A program made the translations under genes and the position numbers. Of a DNA stretch of 64,000 nucleotides, positions 24,041 through 37,400 are shown one piece after another (the first letter of the stretch is position 1; each line of letters opens with the position of its first letter). The notes beneath the pieces were generated by a model, which was given only the letters and a program-made list of their open reading frames with translations, was not told the origin of the DNA and searched no databases. The DNA comes from Bolinopsis microptera. Lineage: Eukaryota > Ctenophora > Tentaculata > Lobata > Bolinopsidae. Location of the stretch: positions 7,261,908-7,325,907 of the forward strand of contig NC_087082.1 in assembly GCF_026151205.1 (NCBI RefSeq), written 5' to 3'.

Positions 24041-26909
24041 TATACAATACTAGCTAAAAGAAGCTACGAGGAGCAGGCAGCAGGCAGGAACGACGCCACA
24101 GTAACAGTACCATCATATCAATAAGGAAAATGGACAGGTGCGATACCATCCTACTTGTTGGGCTGCTGAGCAACATTTAGTTTAAATACATATTCATTGA
24201 TAGAGGATCATATCATAGGAGTAGGACTACAATGCTATTAATATTCACTATCATGGCTAGAGGTTACATGGTGTCGGTGAATATCAATAGCAAATTCTCC
24301 CAACTGATTTGAATCTTTAAAAGTTCTTGATTCATGTTATTCAAAAGAAAGCCAATCAAGATTTCCATATTTCCGATTACCTCTAGATCACCGTCTCTTC
24401 TAACTAGTGGAGTGTATGGGTGGGGTGTGTTGCACCTTTGTGGAGCCTTTATATATATAGCTTGGTTCTAAACGGGCAGTGTTAAGAGTGTCAGTAAAAC
24501 AATTGTCTCAGATGTCTAATGGATGTGAATTACTTTCTTTTGTCTTTGTGAAGCAAGCCAAATATCAGAAAGCTGATTGATTAATTTAGTATTGTGTCAG
24601 CCATTGTCTCATGAAGGATCATGTGATTAAAGAGAGTGGCCTATAATCTTCACGTGTGGCTTCAATATATACAATACTTATCAAGGTTCGGGGCATTTCG
24701 GCTAGGGAAATTGCAATAAGAAGAGTTTCGATCAAATCACTGTTTGACCCAAAGCTGAAGACGGTAACGTTACAATTAGTATGTGCTGAAACTAATGTTT
24801 ATTTTCTTATGAAATGTTTATTTAAATCGAGGCTTTCGGTTTCAATGAGTTAGAAAAATATAAAATGGTCGCTTCATTCATATCATATTTCACGCACTCG
24901 CTATTAAAGCCGCATACAACACAAAATACAAATACTAATAACAGCATAATATTGTAGATTAGTCCTTGTCTACACTGAGAATCTTGTCTATCAAAATAGT
25001 GTTACACTTACAGTATTAGACGTAATGTTGGCAAACAGTCTAAACTCTACAAAGGGCACCACATAGAACTGCCACCATTTTCGTCGCTATTATCATATTT
25101 CAAGTGACCGACCAAACCGGTACACGAACTCTGGTTCGAAACGTTCTGTAGTTCGACAAACACTAAAGTTCGACTCTGTTGAACTAGAGTTCGCTACCTG
25201 GACTCTATTTGGACAGCTACCTGAGTTCGATAGGATCTATAGTAAGGTAGGTCAAATGTATAATCAATTTCGCTATTATCGATGATCAAGGGAGCTCTCA
25301 GTTATTATAAGCTGTAGTAAAAACATACTCCAAGTCTACAGGTCACGTTTTCTGTAGAGTTCCATATAATTAATCTCTCAAGCCTCCTCTTACACAAGTT
25401 GAACTGAGGCATTGTTTGTAAATGCGCAGCTCTACAAACCTGGCAGACAAACCTGGCAGACAAACCTGGCAGACAATCCTGGCAGACTCGTGTTATAGCC
25501 ACAACTATTGAATTTGAAAACTTCAACAACAACAGGCTCCCAGACAGGGGTGTAGGAAGCGGGGGGGGGGGGACAGGCTCCCAGACAAGGGTGTAGGAAG
25601 GGACAGACACCCTGCTCTCGTGAAAATCTTCTCAGAACTCTCATTGTTTATAGAGGTTCGACTGTTATACATCCTTATATACTCTTATAGAGCGGTTCCT
25701 AACCGGTTCTAGAGCAATAGTTGGTACATTCGACTGATACCGATCACAACAAACTCAGGGCACAGCAAGATTCATATTATCAAATTATTTAAATATAGAT
25801 GTAAGAAGTGCGTAGGAAAATGGTGAAACACGCGAGTGATGAGGTGTAATAGTCGGAGTTCAGGGTAAACGGACTTTATACACGCTAGATTGAGACATTG
25901 ACACATGATGCGTCGCGTTCATTTCACACAGGATGAAACACAAAACTGACTCATTAGAATAATTAAAATAATTAGAATAAAATGCAGCCACCCCGCAGGG
26001 AGATGGATGGTGAGATATGTTCAGGAGACCACAGTTAGAAATTCCGTTCGTATCAGTGACAAAACCTTTTTATTTACGCTAAGTCACTCAAAGGCCGAAT
26101 CTTGATTTTTACCGGTCTAGAGCGGTGGTTGTTGTTTGACTGATAAGATAGTTATCACAACAAACTCAGGGTACAGTACGATCCATCCTGCTGGTCCGAG
26201 AAAGGAAGGATGTGAACGTGAAAATAGAGGGTTTAAAGAACAGTCTAATAATTTGGAGCAAGGATCTCAGACCTACTGCTGACACTACTGTCCATGTTCA
26301 GGTTAATCCACATTCCACTGACATACATTTTTTGTTGTTGCAAACTTTAACTCGTATTACACTGAAATATTGACGACGAACCAACTCAAATTGCATTGGA
26401 AAATTGTCTCTACTCTCTGAGACTGAATTGGGAAAGAATTCAAAAAATACCGGTAAAATAATGTTTTGCAGTAAACAAAAATAACTGATAACTTTCCAGC
26501 AGGCAACAACAACTCAGCTGGCGATACATCGTTTTAAAAAACAGTGTTACGTAGGGGGGTTTCTCATTTTGTTGTTTTGCGTTGTAATTCCCACTATTCT
26601 TTACTTTTCTGAGAAGTTCAAAGTATTCAAGTTTCCGGATTGATTTGGTTTTTTTAAAACAAGAAAATATAGCGAAGTTGCGATTCAGTCTGATTTGAAA
26701 TCTATATTGTATTTTAATTTTTGTAAATACGTTCCATTGAATCCTTTATTGAGCTCTATCAGTCTATCAGAACATAAGTAAATGGAAAGCATTTTGGAAA
26801 ACAGTTTATTAGTAAATTAATCTCAAAACGCTGCCCTCTAAACCCCTCTCAATTTTAAAATCCCTCTGAACCCCTCTAAAACCCCTCTGAACCCCCTGAA
26901 ATAACACAG
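24041..26909. other. Intergenic or intronic, nothing firm
   Basis: No supported gene. It holds a four-unit 14-bp repeat (ACCTGGCAGACAA) at ~25437-25486, a duplicated GACAGGCTCCCAGAC block around a G-run at ~25530-25610, a TTCGAACTAGAGTTCG-like palindromic region at ~25125-25240 similar to ~63320-63440, and a C/T-rich tract of ACCCCTCTGA units at ~26835-26898 just before the acceptor at 26909. Confidence 0.45.
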
Positions 26910-29900
26910 CGATGGTAGTAGAAGTTCAGTTAACTGATCAGGGTGGGAGTGAGATACCATTGGTGGGATCCTCTGACGTCACGATAGGCTTGATAGTGAA
27001 CTGTGGGTGTCTGGGTTCAGAGCACAGGGTGTCATGTGACCTAGTCACCAGACTTCCTGTTCCCACTAATGCTAAACCTGGCAAACTCTTTGTTCAGATA
27101 GGTGGGGATATTTATAGCATCAGTTAATTAATTGTTATTTGTTTTTTTGTGGTATGAGATGATGTTTGTTAATAAGAATTTGCTTTATTTGTCACAGAAG
27201 TCAAATCTTAATTTCTTTTAACATTAAGGTCTCAATATGGTGATAATTTATCTGGATAGATTGAGAGTTGAGATGTTTCAGTGATTTTTCTGCAGGAACA
27301 ATTAAGAATGTAAAGGACCCGAATGGAATCTTCTCGATAAAATTTCCAGTTTGTTATCAGTTCAACATTATGGTCCAGTCACCGCTTTATAACAAGGTTT
27401 GTTAATTGTTATGACTATTGAAAGTAAAGCTATCAAAGATAATAAACGTCCACCCTACGGGCCAAAGTAGTGGTTAGTGTTAAAATCATTTGGTTCCAAG
27501 CCTTTATTTGTATACTTAGTACTCATATCCATATTTTAAATTTCATACTGTATCTCGATTTTACGTTCTTGGATAAGACAAACTCGATAAGACAAACAAA
27601 ATCTAAAATATCGAACAATAACTAAATAGTTTCGAATTCCCAAACTTCTCCTTTGACAAACTCCTCACCACGACACATCCTGTCCACTCTCCAGTAGTAA
27701 TTCTTCCCACCCTCCACCTTCTTCTTCAAATACACCACGTTGCCCCCAGTAACCGTCCCCAGGAACGTCTTGCCCCTCCTACCTGCACGTGATACCGCGC
27801 TCTTCTTGGTCCCCATGTACACATCGTGTGTGTCACACTCGTAACTATTGAGCCACATGAGGGCGTCCCGGTGTGCCGCTATCACCTTGGTTGCTTGGTG
27901 TGGTGGCACTGGGGAGGAGGCTGTGCTCAGCTGTCTGCCGGGTATCCAGTAGATGGTGGCAGTAGGGTTGTAAGGATATGGGCCTACCGATATATCGCTG
28001 GTCAGTGGTCGGAAATCGTTATTATCTGCGTCATGCAGCTTTGTCTTGATGTTCGGATCTATCACATTCTCTCTAATATACGATCCAGCCAGGTCTCTAA
28101 CAGAAACAGGGTGCACCAACTCCCCTGTGTTAAAGTTAAACACTTTCCCTCCATTAGCTACATCCACCACGTTACCGACTACCCTGGAATAACGGTTAAT
28201 TTCACCTGGGTTCGCTCTCACATACTTCCAAACACACAGAGAGCAATCGTTGACAGGCCGGGGTGTGCCGTCTTGGGTATCAAATGCCAAGTTGTTGAGT
28301 GCAGTGTGGTGGTATCCTTTCATTTGAACACCTCCCGCTACAAGCCTGAAGAGGACGTTGTTAGAGATAGTTCCATGTAGCCCAACTCTAGGAGGTTGTC
28401 CATCAAACCTTCTACCTTATTTAGGATAGTCTTGCACCCAATTGTGGTTAATGTGAGAGTTGGGCTGTCTGGTTGTTGTGAGGTGTATCCCAGAGCCGTC
28501 GTTCTGCTGTAGGACCCAGCATTGCACGATCACCCGGTTTAACTTCACAGTTGGCTGGAATCCTGGTCTTATTCCGGATGACAGTGTCGTTACGGCTTAG
28601 AGCCTCGGTTGTGGCGTGTCCACCGTCCCCTACCAAGCTGTTGGCTGAGGTGCAATCGTTATACGAGAACAGGTTATTCTCCAATCTGATTTGGGCAGCG
28701 GTGTACGAAAGTGGGACACCATCAGCTCCATGGAACACGTTATTCAGGAAGGTAAAACTGCCAGAGTTTGTTTTTGGACCTCCTCCAGACTTTCTGCCAT
28801 CAATATTGGTACATTGTGTAACCTTGTTGTCTAGCAGCATCCTTTTAGATGCACATGGATAGTTGAAGTTTAGATAATCAAGTTTGATGTCGTTGACACA
28901 CGTACCTTCATCAAAAGAGGGGATCGCCTGTAGAAAAAGTCAAGGTCTTTCAGTACAACATGTTGACTGTCTTTGATTGTAAGAGCATACGTTTGAACCT
29001 TATCTCGAAGCTGAGTGGTTGGTGAAATATCAGCATCCTTTGGAGGTATGAAGTAGAGCATGGCGGTTGAATTATCAAAAAACCATTCTTCAGGTGAATC
29101 CAGGAGCTCAAACTTGTCTTCGATAAAATACCGTCCCAGTCTCAGGTTAAACTTAATCTTCCCGAAGGTGTCATCGTATGTGAAGTAGTTCTGCCCTGCT
29201 TCTTGGTGGTCCACTTTAGCTACAAAGGTGTTCCAGGACCCAATGTTTAACACAGCCATAGCTCCTGTCATGTCCTTTCCACTCTCCTGCAAACTTGTCC
29301 CATCATTTACTCTCTTTCCTCTTGTTGACGTCATGGAAGTCCTTTCCCAATGGTTTTCTCCATCAAAGACTGTTTTTTTTTTCAGACCAGTTGGCATCCG
29401 GCCATCTTGCATTAGTCATCATTAAATCATCAAAGAAGAGTTGCCATATCTGTTGTGTTATTTTTCCGTAATAGATGTCTCCGTCTACTTTCCAAGAGCC
29501 ACCAACTGGAGTGATGTCGACAGTACCGTCAAAAGTTGGTCTTTCTCCAGGGACTCCCCTAATGACGATGGGATTTTCTTTGGTCCCTCGAAGGCCTGAA
29601 ACAGTGATGTCCTCTCGATATGAAATTCGTCTCCTGGGTTTTTAAGAGCCTTTACGCAGTCAGAAACTGTTTCAAAAGGAGAAGATGAACTGCCATCTCT
29701 TGTTGAGGACACATCTTTGTTGGATTGGTGTAGAAAATAGCAGAGTGAGAGTACGTTATAAAGTTCAGAAAAACTACAAAACGCAAAGAGTTGAACATGT
29801 CTTAGCGCTAAGGATACCTTTAACTTTTTTGCAAAGTATAGAATGTTCTGAGACTGAGTTTTCCTCATAGCCACCAGCTTTTAAAGGATATTGCTTGCTG

Positions 29901-32900
29901 ATATTGCACCTTGTGCCGCCGAGATGTGAAATTTCCTAGAATAATTCGTTATAATCCAGTTGCAAAGGTCGAATTCATTATTTAAAACACTTTCCTCAGC
30001 ATGTGAAACAAGTTTATTTTCCAGCCTGTAATCGAAATTTGTGAGATTTTACTTAACTTCGACAACTCAATTATCACATTGTAAGTTTTGATAAAACACC
30101 TGATCACATGACACCTAGATTGTAAAACTGAGCTTTTGTTGATTAAATGAATGTTTAATCAATAATTTAATCATGGTAATTCACTAACTCCCAACTCGAG
30201 TCGTATGCTTTCTGAACATTCTGAGCTGTTATCCAGACTTGTGGTATTTCGTTTCTCTACCCCGCCTACATTTTTCATTACTTCTACAACTTAATTATAA
30301 TATATATTGATACATCAAATTAACTCCAAACTTGTATACTTTTAGGACAGACGATGTCAACCCTTCCAGATCGTTGCTCTGCTTCGCAGAGCAACGATCT
30401 TGTCTTTTCGATGCGAAGCAAGAATGCTAGTTTGCGCGGCGCGTCGAAGCGGCAAAGTCTCCAAGTATTTTTTACTACTTCAACAACTCAATTATATATT
30501 TATTGTAAAACTTATAAAACAATAAAATCACAGGTGGATAGTTACGGTGAGAGTCTAGCATACAGTCACGTAGTGCTACCACACTACGCCAACATGTTCG
30601 TCAAACAGGTAAGTGGTAATTAGTGAGCTGTGGCAATTAGTGGTAATTAGTGAGCCGAAACACGGACTTTAGCTGGAATTATTAAATTAAAAAATAATGA
30701 ACACGAAATAAAAGATAAATGATAAAAAAATACAGCTCGTGTATTTAATTAACCGATTTTCAATGTTTTGCACACAAAACTATACTTAAGCCTTAAACAT
30801 TTTCAGTTCATAGACAAAATAACAAAAAAGTACAAGCAAGACATCGAGTACCACAAAAACTGTAAACTGTTTGTTGCTGATAACGCGTGTAGAGTAAAAC
30901 GGGCCTACCATTGTGAACCATTCTCTCTAAGGGTTGGAGGCTTTTGCGCGGTGGAAAGATCGGACGATTTCACTGTTGATTTTATGAATAAAAGGTAGGA
31001 AACTGGGGGACGTGCTACTAAATTTGTTAAAGTTATACTTTCGAATGATTATCTTGAAATTGAACGTTTTAACTAGAATCTCACGAAATTCGAAATATGC
31101 ATAACAATTAACAGACAAAAGTGAACTCCCATGATAATAACACATGTTATTGTCTTAAGTATATTTTACTCTGGCCATGGCAACGACCAAGGTTCTATTT
31201 AGGATAAGGTTCGAAACAAGCTAAAGTCGAAGGCTGATTTTGATATACGTTGAACTAAAAAATTACCACGATCATTATCGCAATGTTATCGTCTGTAGTT
31301 ACTATTTACTATGGCAAATACGATTTAAAACGGTTTTAAAGAATCGATATAATCATAATCGATTTTTGATAATCGCTTAGTGAAAATGTTTGGATCGATT
31401 ATGATAGATAATGATTCTTTAAAAACTGTTAATCGCAGGTGCTTTTACTGTTTAATAGATCTTTAGTTATCAGATTGTAATCTTAAGGCTTAGTTGTTAG
31501 TAAAGACTACAAGTAAAACTCAAACAAATAATACCCATAATATTCTGCGCTCTAATTCAAGATGGGCAATATTCTGCAGAATATTACCGCAGTCACTGCC
31601 TTTGAAATTTTATTCTTGTTAATTCTCCCTACCAATCGTCGGGGATCGTACACCAAATCGGCGTTCATTAGTGCATTATTATCTCATTATCTTTAACGGC
31701 CGGTGATACTCGTAAAATATTTGTTTCAAGACCGTCGACGAATCCAACTCGGCAAGCGTTTTGGTAGGTTATAAACCTACAACATTATCTAAGAGCTGAC
31801 TGGCAACTAACCCCGCTACTTTTGGGTTGCTCAATGCTCTCTCTGAGGTGCCAGCTGTTTCATAATGGGGGGTGGGGTTCAGTTCAAGTACCACAAGCTG
31901 TTGTGGACCAGATATTTGTAGCTCCTTCTGGCCTCAGGTCTGGCGGGGCCTGGGGCCATCTCCATGTATCCAGGAACAATATATTTTATATATTTTACGC
32001 TGCACATGGAAAAAATAAAATAAAATTGCTATCGTGGCATAAAATGATATTATTAAACTTTTAAATATTTTAATGCATTTGAAAAATTTTAATCATGAGT
32101 TGATCGAAACGAAAAAGACGTCAGTGCTCACCTCAACCACGTAGCCAGTTTACTCCCTAACCTCATTTCTGAATTTACTCTATTTGGGTCAATACTTTAT
32201 ATACTGTCCAGGAAGTCCCTGTGGACACACAGTCTGACAGCGGTGGACGGAGCGGAACTAAACATGAAGTTGTGGGAGAGAAACTCAGCCTACCACCGGG
32301 CTAAGCAGATAGTAAGAAGGTTCTTGTGGGTTGTGGTGGTGGTGGGGGTGTTAGTTCCTCTTGCTGTTCATAATATGAGAGTAAGTCATGCGATACTGAC
32401 TTGGGTTATTAACTATTATAACTATTATATTAACTATTAAGCTCGCGTAATTTGTATCTTTAAAAGTTTAAATCATACCGCCACATTTTCGCAGCCCTTA
32501 ATTATGACATAATTATGTTAATATTTAATAATATTTGTTATAAAGATTCCATAATCGGAATCCAAAAATCGCTCGATCCAATTCCAAAGTCTGATTCCAA
32601 AGAGCTGAGCTCAATAACTATTTAAACTAACTGTCATGAAGATGTAACTAGGTGAGACCGATCTATTAGTCGTTACCAGTGCGCGGGGGGGTATACTTAC
32701 CTGTAGTCTACAAGTAGAGACGGGAACTGGCAACGACTAATCTCGGTCTCACCTATCAGCTCGGTCTCACCTAGTTACATCTTCATGACAGTAAGACCGT
32801 TAACTACTGCGTGTATACTTATAGGCCTGTATCCCAATTCCCACTACCTGCAGGACCACGATGCGGAGTGTATAAAGAGGTGTTGTCAGGAGGACGTGAA

Positions 32901-33021
32901 CTGCGTGGCTGTCAGGAAGCACTGGTCTGGAATCATGGAGGAGGTGGCCATCAACGCGAGCTCTATGTTCACCAACTTCACCTCTGTTTTCAGTCTTAAG
33001 GACTTTGTTAAGAAATCGTGA
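26910..33021 (+). CDS. Unrecognised C-terminally membrane-anchored protein, copy 2
   Basis: Six in-phase exons: 26910-27101, 27296-27396, 30534-30608, 30807-30994, 32212-32380 and 32854-33021 (TGA stop). The 5' end is uncertain; ATG 26912 is possible, but the acceptor before it suggests more exons upstream. The first exons encode a Cys-containing beta-rich looking region (VNCGCLG, VSCDL), then SIKFPVCYQF and VQSPLYNK, then a region with six further cysteines. The fifth exon ends in a single strong hydrophobic segment (FLWVVVVVGVLVPLAVH) preceded by RAKQIVRR. The tail has a CIKRCCQEDVNC cluster. This suggests one membrane pass near the C-terminus. Homologous to the exons at 20474-21803. The family was not recognised and no function is proposed. 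Confidence 0.7.
27617..29880 (-). pseudogene. Right-handed beta-helix (pectate-lyase fold) protein, decayed
   Basis: The minus strand, inside an intron of the plus-strand gene 26910-33021, carries a complete but broken intronless gene for a secreted-type parallel beta-helix protein. Recognisable blocks in order are SPFETVSDCVKAL, GLRGTKENPIVIRG, MTNARWPDANW, LTIKDSQHVVLKDLDFF, LNFNYPCASKRML, RLENNLFSYND, QQNDGSGIHLTTTRQ, HGTISNNVL and YWRVDRMC near the C-terminus. These occupy different frames: shifts occur near 29610, near 29375 at a run of ten A, near 28925 and near 28525, and a TAA lies near 28405. Five lesions argue for a pseudogene, though the homopolymer one could be a sequencing error. 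The substrate of the family member is unknown. Confidence 0.8.
30369..30403. other. Short perfect hairpin
   Basis: AGATCGTTGCTCTGC and GCAGAGCAACGATCT pair perfectly around a TTC loop, upstream of exon 30534. It could be a relic of a mobile element end; followed by GCGCGGCGCGTCGAAGC, shared with 9149 and 15065 in reverse. Confidence 0.6.
31698..31786. repeat. Dispersed ~90-bp repeat, copy 1
   Basis: GGTGATACTCGTAAAATATTT ... TTGGTAGGTTATAAACCTAC resembles 39501-39590. The right part is palindromic (GTAGGTTATAAACCTAC). Type unknown. It lies in the intron before exon 32212. Confidence 0.6.
32631..32791. mobile_element. 161-bp MITE with TAA target duplication
   Basis: Perfect terminal inverted repeats start CTGTCATGAAGATGTAACTA and extend about 30 bases; TAA borders both ends. 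A TWA triplet duplication is typical of PIF/Harbinger elements. It sits in the last intron of the gene 26910-33021. Confidence 0.7.
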
Positions 33022-34466
33022 CCTTTATTACTTTATTACAAAAACTCGATAACTGGAGTTTTGAGCCTAATATAAGTACCTCAAAAATTGGAATATTTAA
33101 GCCTACTGATACGTCAAGAACTGTCATGTATGTTTATTTCAAAATTCAATTATTGTAATGAATAGTGCAGGAAGTAGGAACCTGGACACTCCATATCTTT
33201 CTCTCATCTCCAGCTTTTACTACATCGTATAAAGGAGTGACAATTCTGAAAAACCAAGTGACTTTTTCACTTTTCAGATCCACGTAGCCTTGACTATATA
33301 GTGTAGCGACTTGTTTTCTTATTACGTAGGCAAATAATTGTCATGTCAGTCGGCTATCATTGTTAATATTGTGTAACAACAAGTCAAACAAAGAAAGGAC
33401 ACGTTTATTTGGTTATGTAATTAGAAAAGTAGAAATTGTGGAACTGAGTAATAAATTTACAATTTACAATAAATTATATTAACAAAAATAATTCGCCAAA
33501 AACATTTAAACGTAAAACGTATACAAGTTATAAAACAGGATTGTTTAAGTTTGATCTGAAATTTTTAAGATTAATGAAAGCTATATATGATTTAACTTAA
33601 CTGAACGAAAATAATATTTTTGGTAAGCATTTATCGACTAAACTTAAAAATGTGTCCAGCTATTGAATGAAGTTAGACCAATAGCTGCTATTTACAGTAA
33701 AATTTCCGTTTGAATGAACTGAAAACTTAATTTTTTGTTATAAAAATGTAATCTCATCTTACTAACTTAGGTATTCTAAAATTATATGAAAATTGCAACA
33801 CGAAAACGCTTTCCGGGAAAAAACAAAAGTACCAAATATAAATAATCACTCCTCGCTACCAACAATAGTTTTTGCATTTCTAACAATTCGGGCAACTTGA
33901 GTAGATGAAAAGTTAGATTCAACTAGCCGCTGGTCCCCAAAATCGGAGGGTTGTTGGCCGTCTCCTCCACGGTTATTTGTAGTCGGTTTAACTAATTGTT
34001 TGGGAACGTTGATGCAGTTAGAGTTGATGGGACCAACTGTCGACCTGAGATAGTATTGAAATTTATTTAGATATGAAATTAGCGCTAACATTTATACATT
34101 ATGACGTACTCAAGTAAGGATAACAAAACATTTTGGTCTTATAAGTTAAGTTGTCAATTGTGCACATTTTACATCTTGTGTGATAGTTTGTATCATATGA
34201 CAAGTTGTGAGATTTGCTTATTTTTAACAGAGATGTAAATATGTTACATATTAATTGTATTCTATCTTTCAGAAGACTTTTTAAAGAACGAACTCCTATT
34301 TCTTATTGTAATAGACCCTCGATTTACCGGGCCCTGCAAATAAGCGGTTCTTTGTTGACTAATGTATGACGTACCTAATTGCCTAATTACCTAATTACCT
34401 TAAAGTTTACCGGGTAATTTTCATTTTCTACAAATCAAGGGCCTACTACATCCACAAAATACAGAA
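33022..34466. other. Intergenic, one doubtful exon
   Basis: Mostly AT-rich. On the minus strand at ~33846-34050, after a plausible acceptor (TATCTCAG), an open stretch ends VARIVRNAKTIVGSEE. It could be an alternative last exon of the coiled-coil gene upstream, but nothing confirms it. Confidence 0.35.
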
Positions 34467-37400
34467 CTAAAAACATCCAAACCTGGTACTAGAAGCAGTT
34501 CTTGAAGAATTTGGTGATTTTGAAAGAGAGGCTTTGTAGAGGCTGAGTTTCTCAGTTCGGTCCTTGTCAACACGTCTAAAAGCCTTCCTCATGACCCTCT
34601 GGACGGATTGTTTCACTTCACTCTCCACCTGACTTGAGGGCTTCTCTTCTTCTGAGGAAGAGGAGCTGGACATGGAGTCCACACAAACAGTCACTACCCT
34701 TCTCATCTTAACTGGTATTTGGGGGGTGATCTCCAGGAAGCCGGACTCGTCTTGCATAGTGTCCGGGGAGATGGGGTTACTATTAGTAGTTGGAGAGGCC
34801 ATGGCGTCTAGTTGAGGAGACTCTTTAATTAGAGTTACTGGCTCAACTTCCTCGGGGTCCTCTACTGGAGTCACTTTCTCTGGGGATAGGTCTGAACTCT
34901 CTACAGACGAATAATCTGAATCGTTCCTGTAACCGCTCGATATTAAAACCAGCTTCTTTTCCTGAGTTTTTACCAGTTGCTCGGGAGTTTTAGGTTCCAC
35001 TTCATCGTCATTATAACTTATATCATTGTAGCTTATATCTGGGTTAGCAACAGTCAGCCAATCTTCTTCTGGGACAGAGGAAAGGGTTTCGGAGTAAGAT
35101 ATACTGAAATTGTATTGAGTCCTCTCTGGTGAACAATGTTCAGTATCCTCTTCAAAAATCGTTGCAATTTTGCCCCCTCCCTCAAGCTTGATTGGGATTG
35201 GAGTAGGCATCTTGAGTCGTTTACTAAGAGGAAGGGGACTAGGCGAGACTTCATAAACGTCAGGCTCTACAGACAAACAGTCTCTTTTGAATCGTTTAGA
35301 CTGCACATTCAGTGTAGGTGACGCAGTTGGAGATCGTTTTGAGGAAGAGAGCAGTGGAGATTGGTCTTCAACACTGGGTGGGGTAACCACAGGTAATCTA
35401 ACTACAGGAGATAAGAACTCTGCCTGGCATTCTTTATCCTCTGATGTCACACAGCAGTTCACACTTCTATCTACCAACTCAGTGGGACTGTTCACTGTTG
35501 AGTCAGGAGTGGGAGCTTGAACTGGACTCAGGACATCATTTTGACATGCCACGTCTTGAACACTGATTACTGTCTCTGTTTGGGCATCAACAGTGTCCTG
35601 AGAGATCAAGCTCTTGAGTATCTCCAGCTCCTCCTCCAGATCCTGTACCTTAACCTCGGAGGTCTGCAAGTTTTCCACAAGTGAGCTGTTCTCCTTCTCC
35701 TTCTCACTGACTACTGATTGAACCAGTTTTACTTGAACTTGCAACCTGAACACCCTCTCCTCTAGCTGTGCTATCTTCTCCGCACAATCTGCTCTCTCCA
35801 CAAGAAACACCTCAGACAGCTCTCTAGCTGACATTTTAGCTGTCTCCAACAACTTCACCGTTTGTTCCATCTCTGATGTCTTCTGGTCCAACTGCTCCCT
35901 CAATAATGATACCAACTTGTTGTCTTCCGGAGAGATCTCCTCCACTTTTGCGGGGAGGTTGACCACAGGAATCTTCAACTGAGCCGCCTTAAGTTTAACT
36001 ATAGTTGTGTTCCTTTCTTTCATCTGGGTTTGGAGATCGCTGATGATGCAGCTGGAGTGACAGTTTAAGAACTTTAACTTCTTCTGGGTGGTCAGGACGT
36101 TGCTGTAGTTTCCCTCAACAGCTAAAATGCTGTTTGACAACGAGGAGTAACTCTTGTTTAACTCTGAGAAATTGTTAATAGGTTAAAATAGCTCTCCAAG
36201 CTTAGGAATCATATTTCTATAATATCTTAACTGTGATTAATCAAAAATCTAAATTCTATTATTCAAGAAAGTAGTCAAAAACCCACCATTAAACTTATTC
36301 TGCAGAATTTCAATCTTCTCCAGACAGGCCTCCTTGCCCTGGCAGTGCACTGAGAGCTTGGCCTCCATCTCACAGGCCTTACTCTGAGCCGACACCTTAT
36401 CTTTATTACATTTAACCAGATCACCACGGATCACCCTGTTTTCCTCCTTGAGCACCTCGTATTTCAACTTTGTCTGTTCCTGCTCTGAGACAGACTGGTG
36501 GTATTTCCTCTCTAGGTCCTGAAAGACGAGGATTTTTAGTTTAATTTCGTACTTATAAAGTTTTAAATTATCTAATAGTGTAAAATTTAACCCAGCATAA
36601 TAAGTTTACCGTATTTTGCGTACTACATTGCATTAAACGTTTTGAAGAATTTTTTCAACCGAATTCAACCAGAGGCTAAGAGGCTTGATCAAGTTTGAAC
36701 TTTTGGTGTTTTGACATTTGAAACATATAAGTGATACGACAGGTTCATAGTTCTAACCTTATAATAGCTAAGCGATTTAAACACGAAAATTTCCCACAGC
36801 GAGTTGTATTATTATACTTTAAAAACAGAAAAATACGAAATCCTATAATGTTTCCTTACTATTGAATGCAATTTTACCAGTAGCTGATTTTGATCTTAGC
36901 ATTGCAGAATCCCTGTAAATTGTTTGAGGGCTCACTGCCATAAAAGTACCACGTCTTTTACCCATCCCAGTCATGTTCGCCTCATTCTTAATCCTCTGTA
37001 CCGGAGTCACCTTGATACGGAGCTTCATCGACAGTTCCTCTGGAGCATTTCTTGCAACTAAACCGAGCTTTCTGGCCCAGGAGAAATATCTCAGAGCTTT
37101 AGGAGTGAATGCGAGGAAGATAACTGGGTTGAGAGCTGAAAGCGCTGTTGGGAGAAGGTAGCCAAAGGAAAAGTTCATCCATGCTTCACACAAGCTATTC
37201 ACAGCTATATCACCATTGTTCAGTATGGTTTTGGTTGGCTTCAACTGCAAAATGAATGAGGTTGTGTGGTAGATAACAAATAGAAGGCTACCACAATTAG
37301 TGGCAATGATTTTAACCGTGCCTCTTTTAGTCGCTTGTCCAGGTTTCGCCCCTATACGAACACCTTGCCGTTTGGAAATCTCACTTATAGTCAGCACAGA

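Noticed and set aside
26835-26898. Telomere-like repeat (CCCTCT units)
   Set aside because: The units are irregular and form the pyrimidine-rich tract before a splice acceptor; not a telomeric array.
32824-33021. Acceptor at ~32823 for the last exon of the gene at 26910-33021
   Set aside because: In the required phase it runs into a stop after 16 codons. The acceptor ending at 32853 keeps the long frame, though both could be used.
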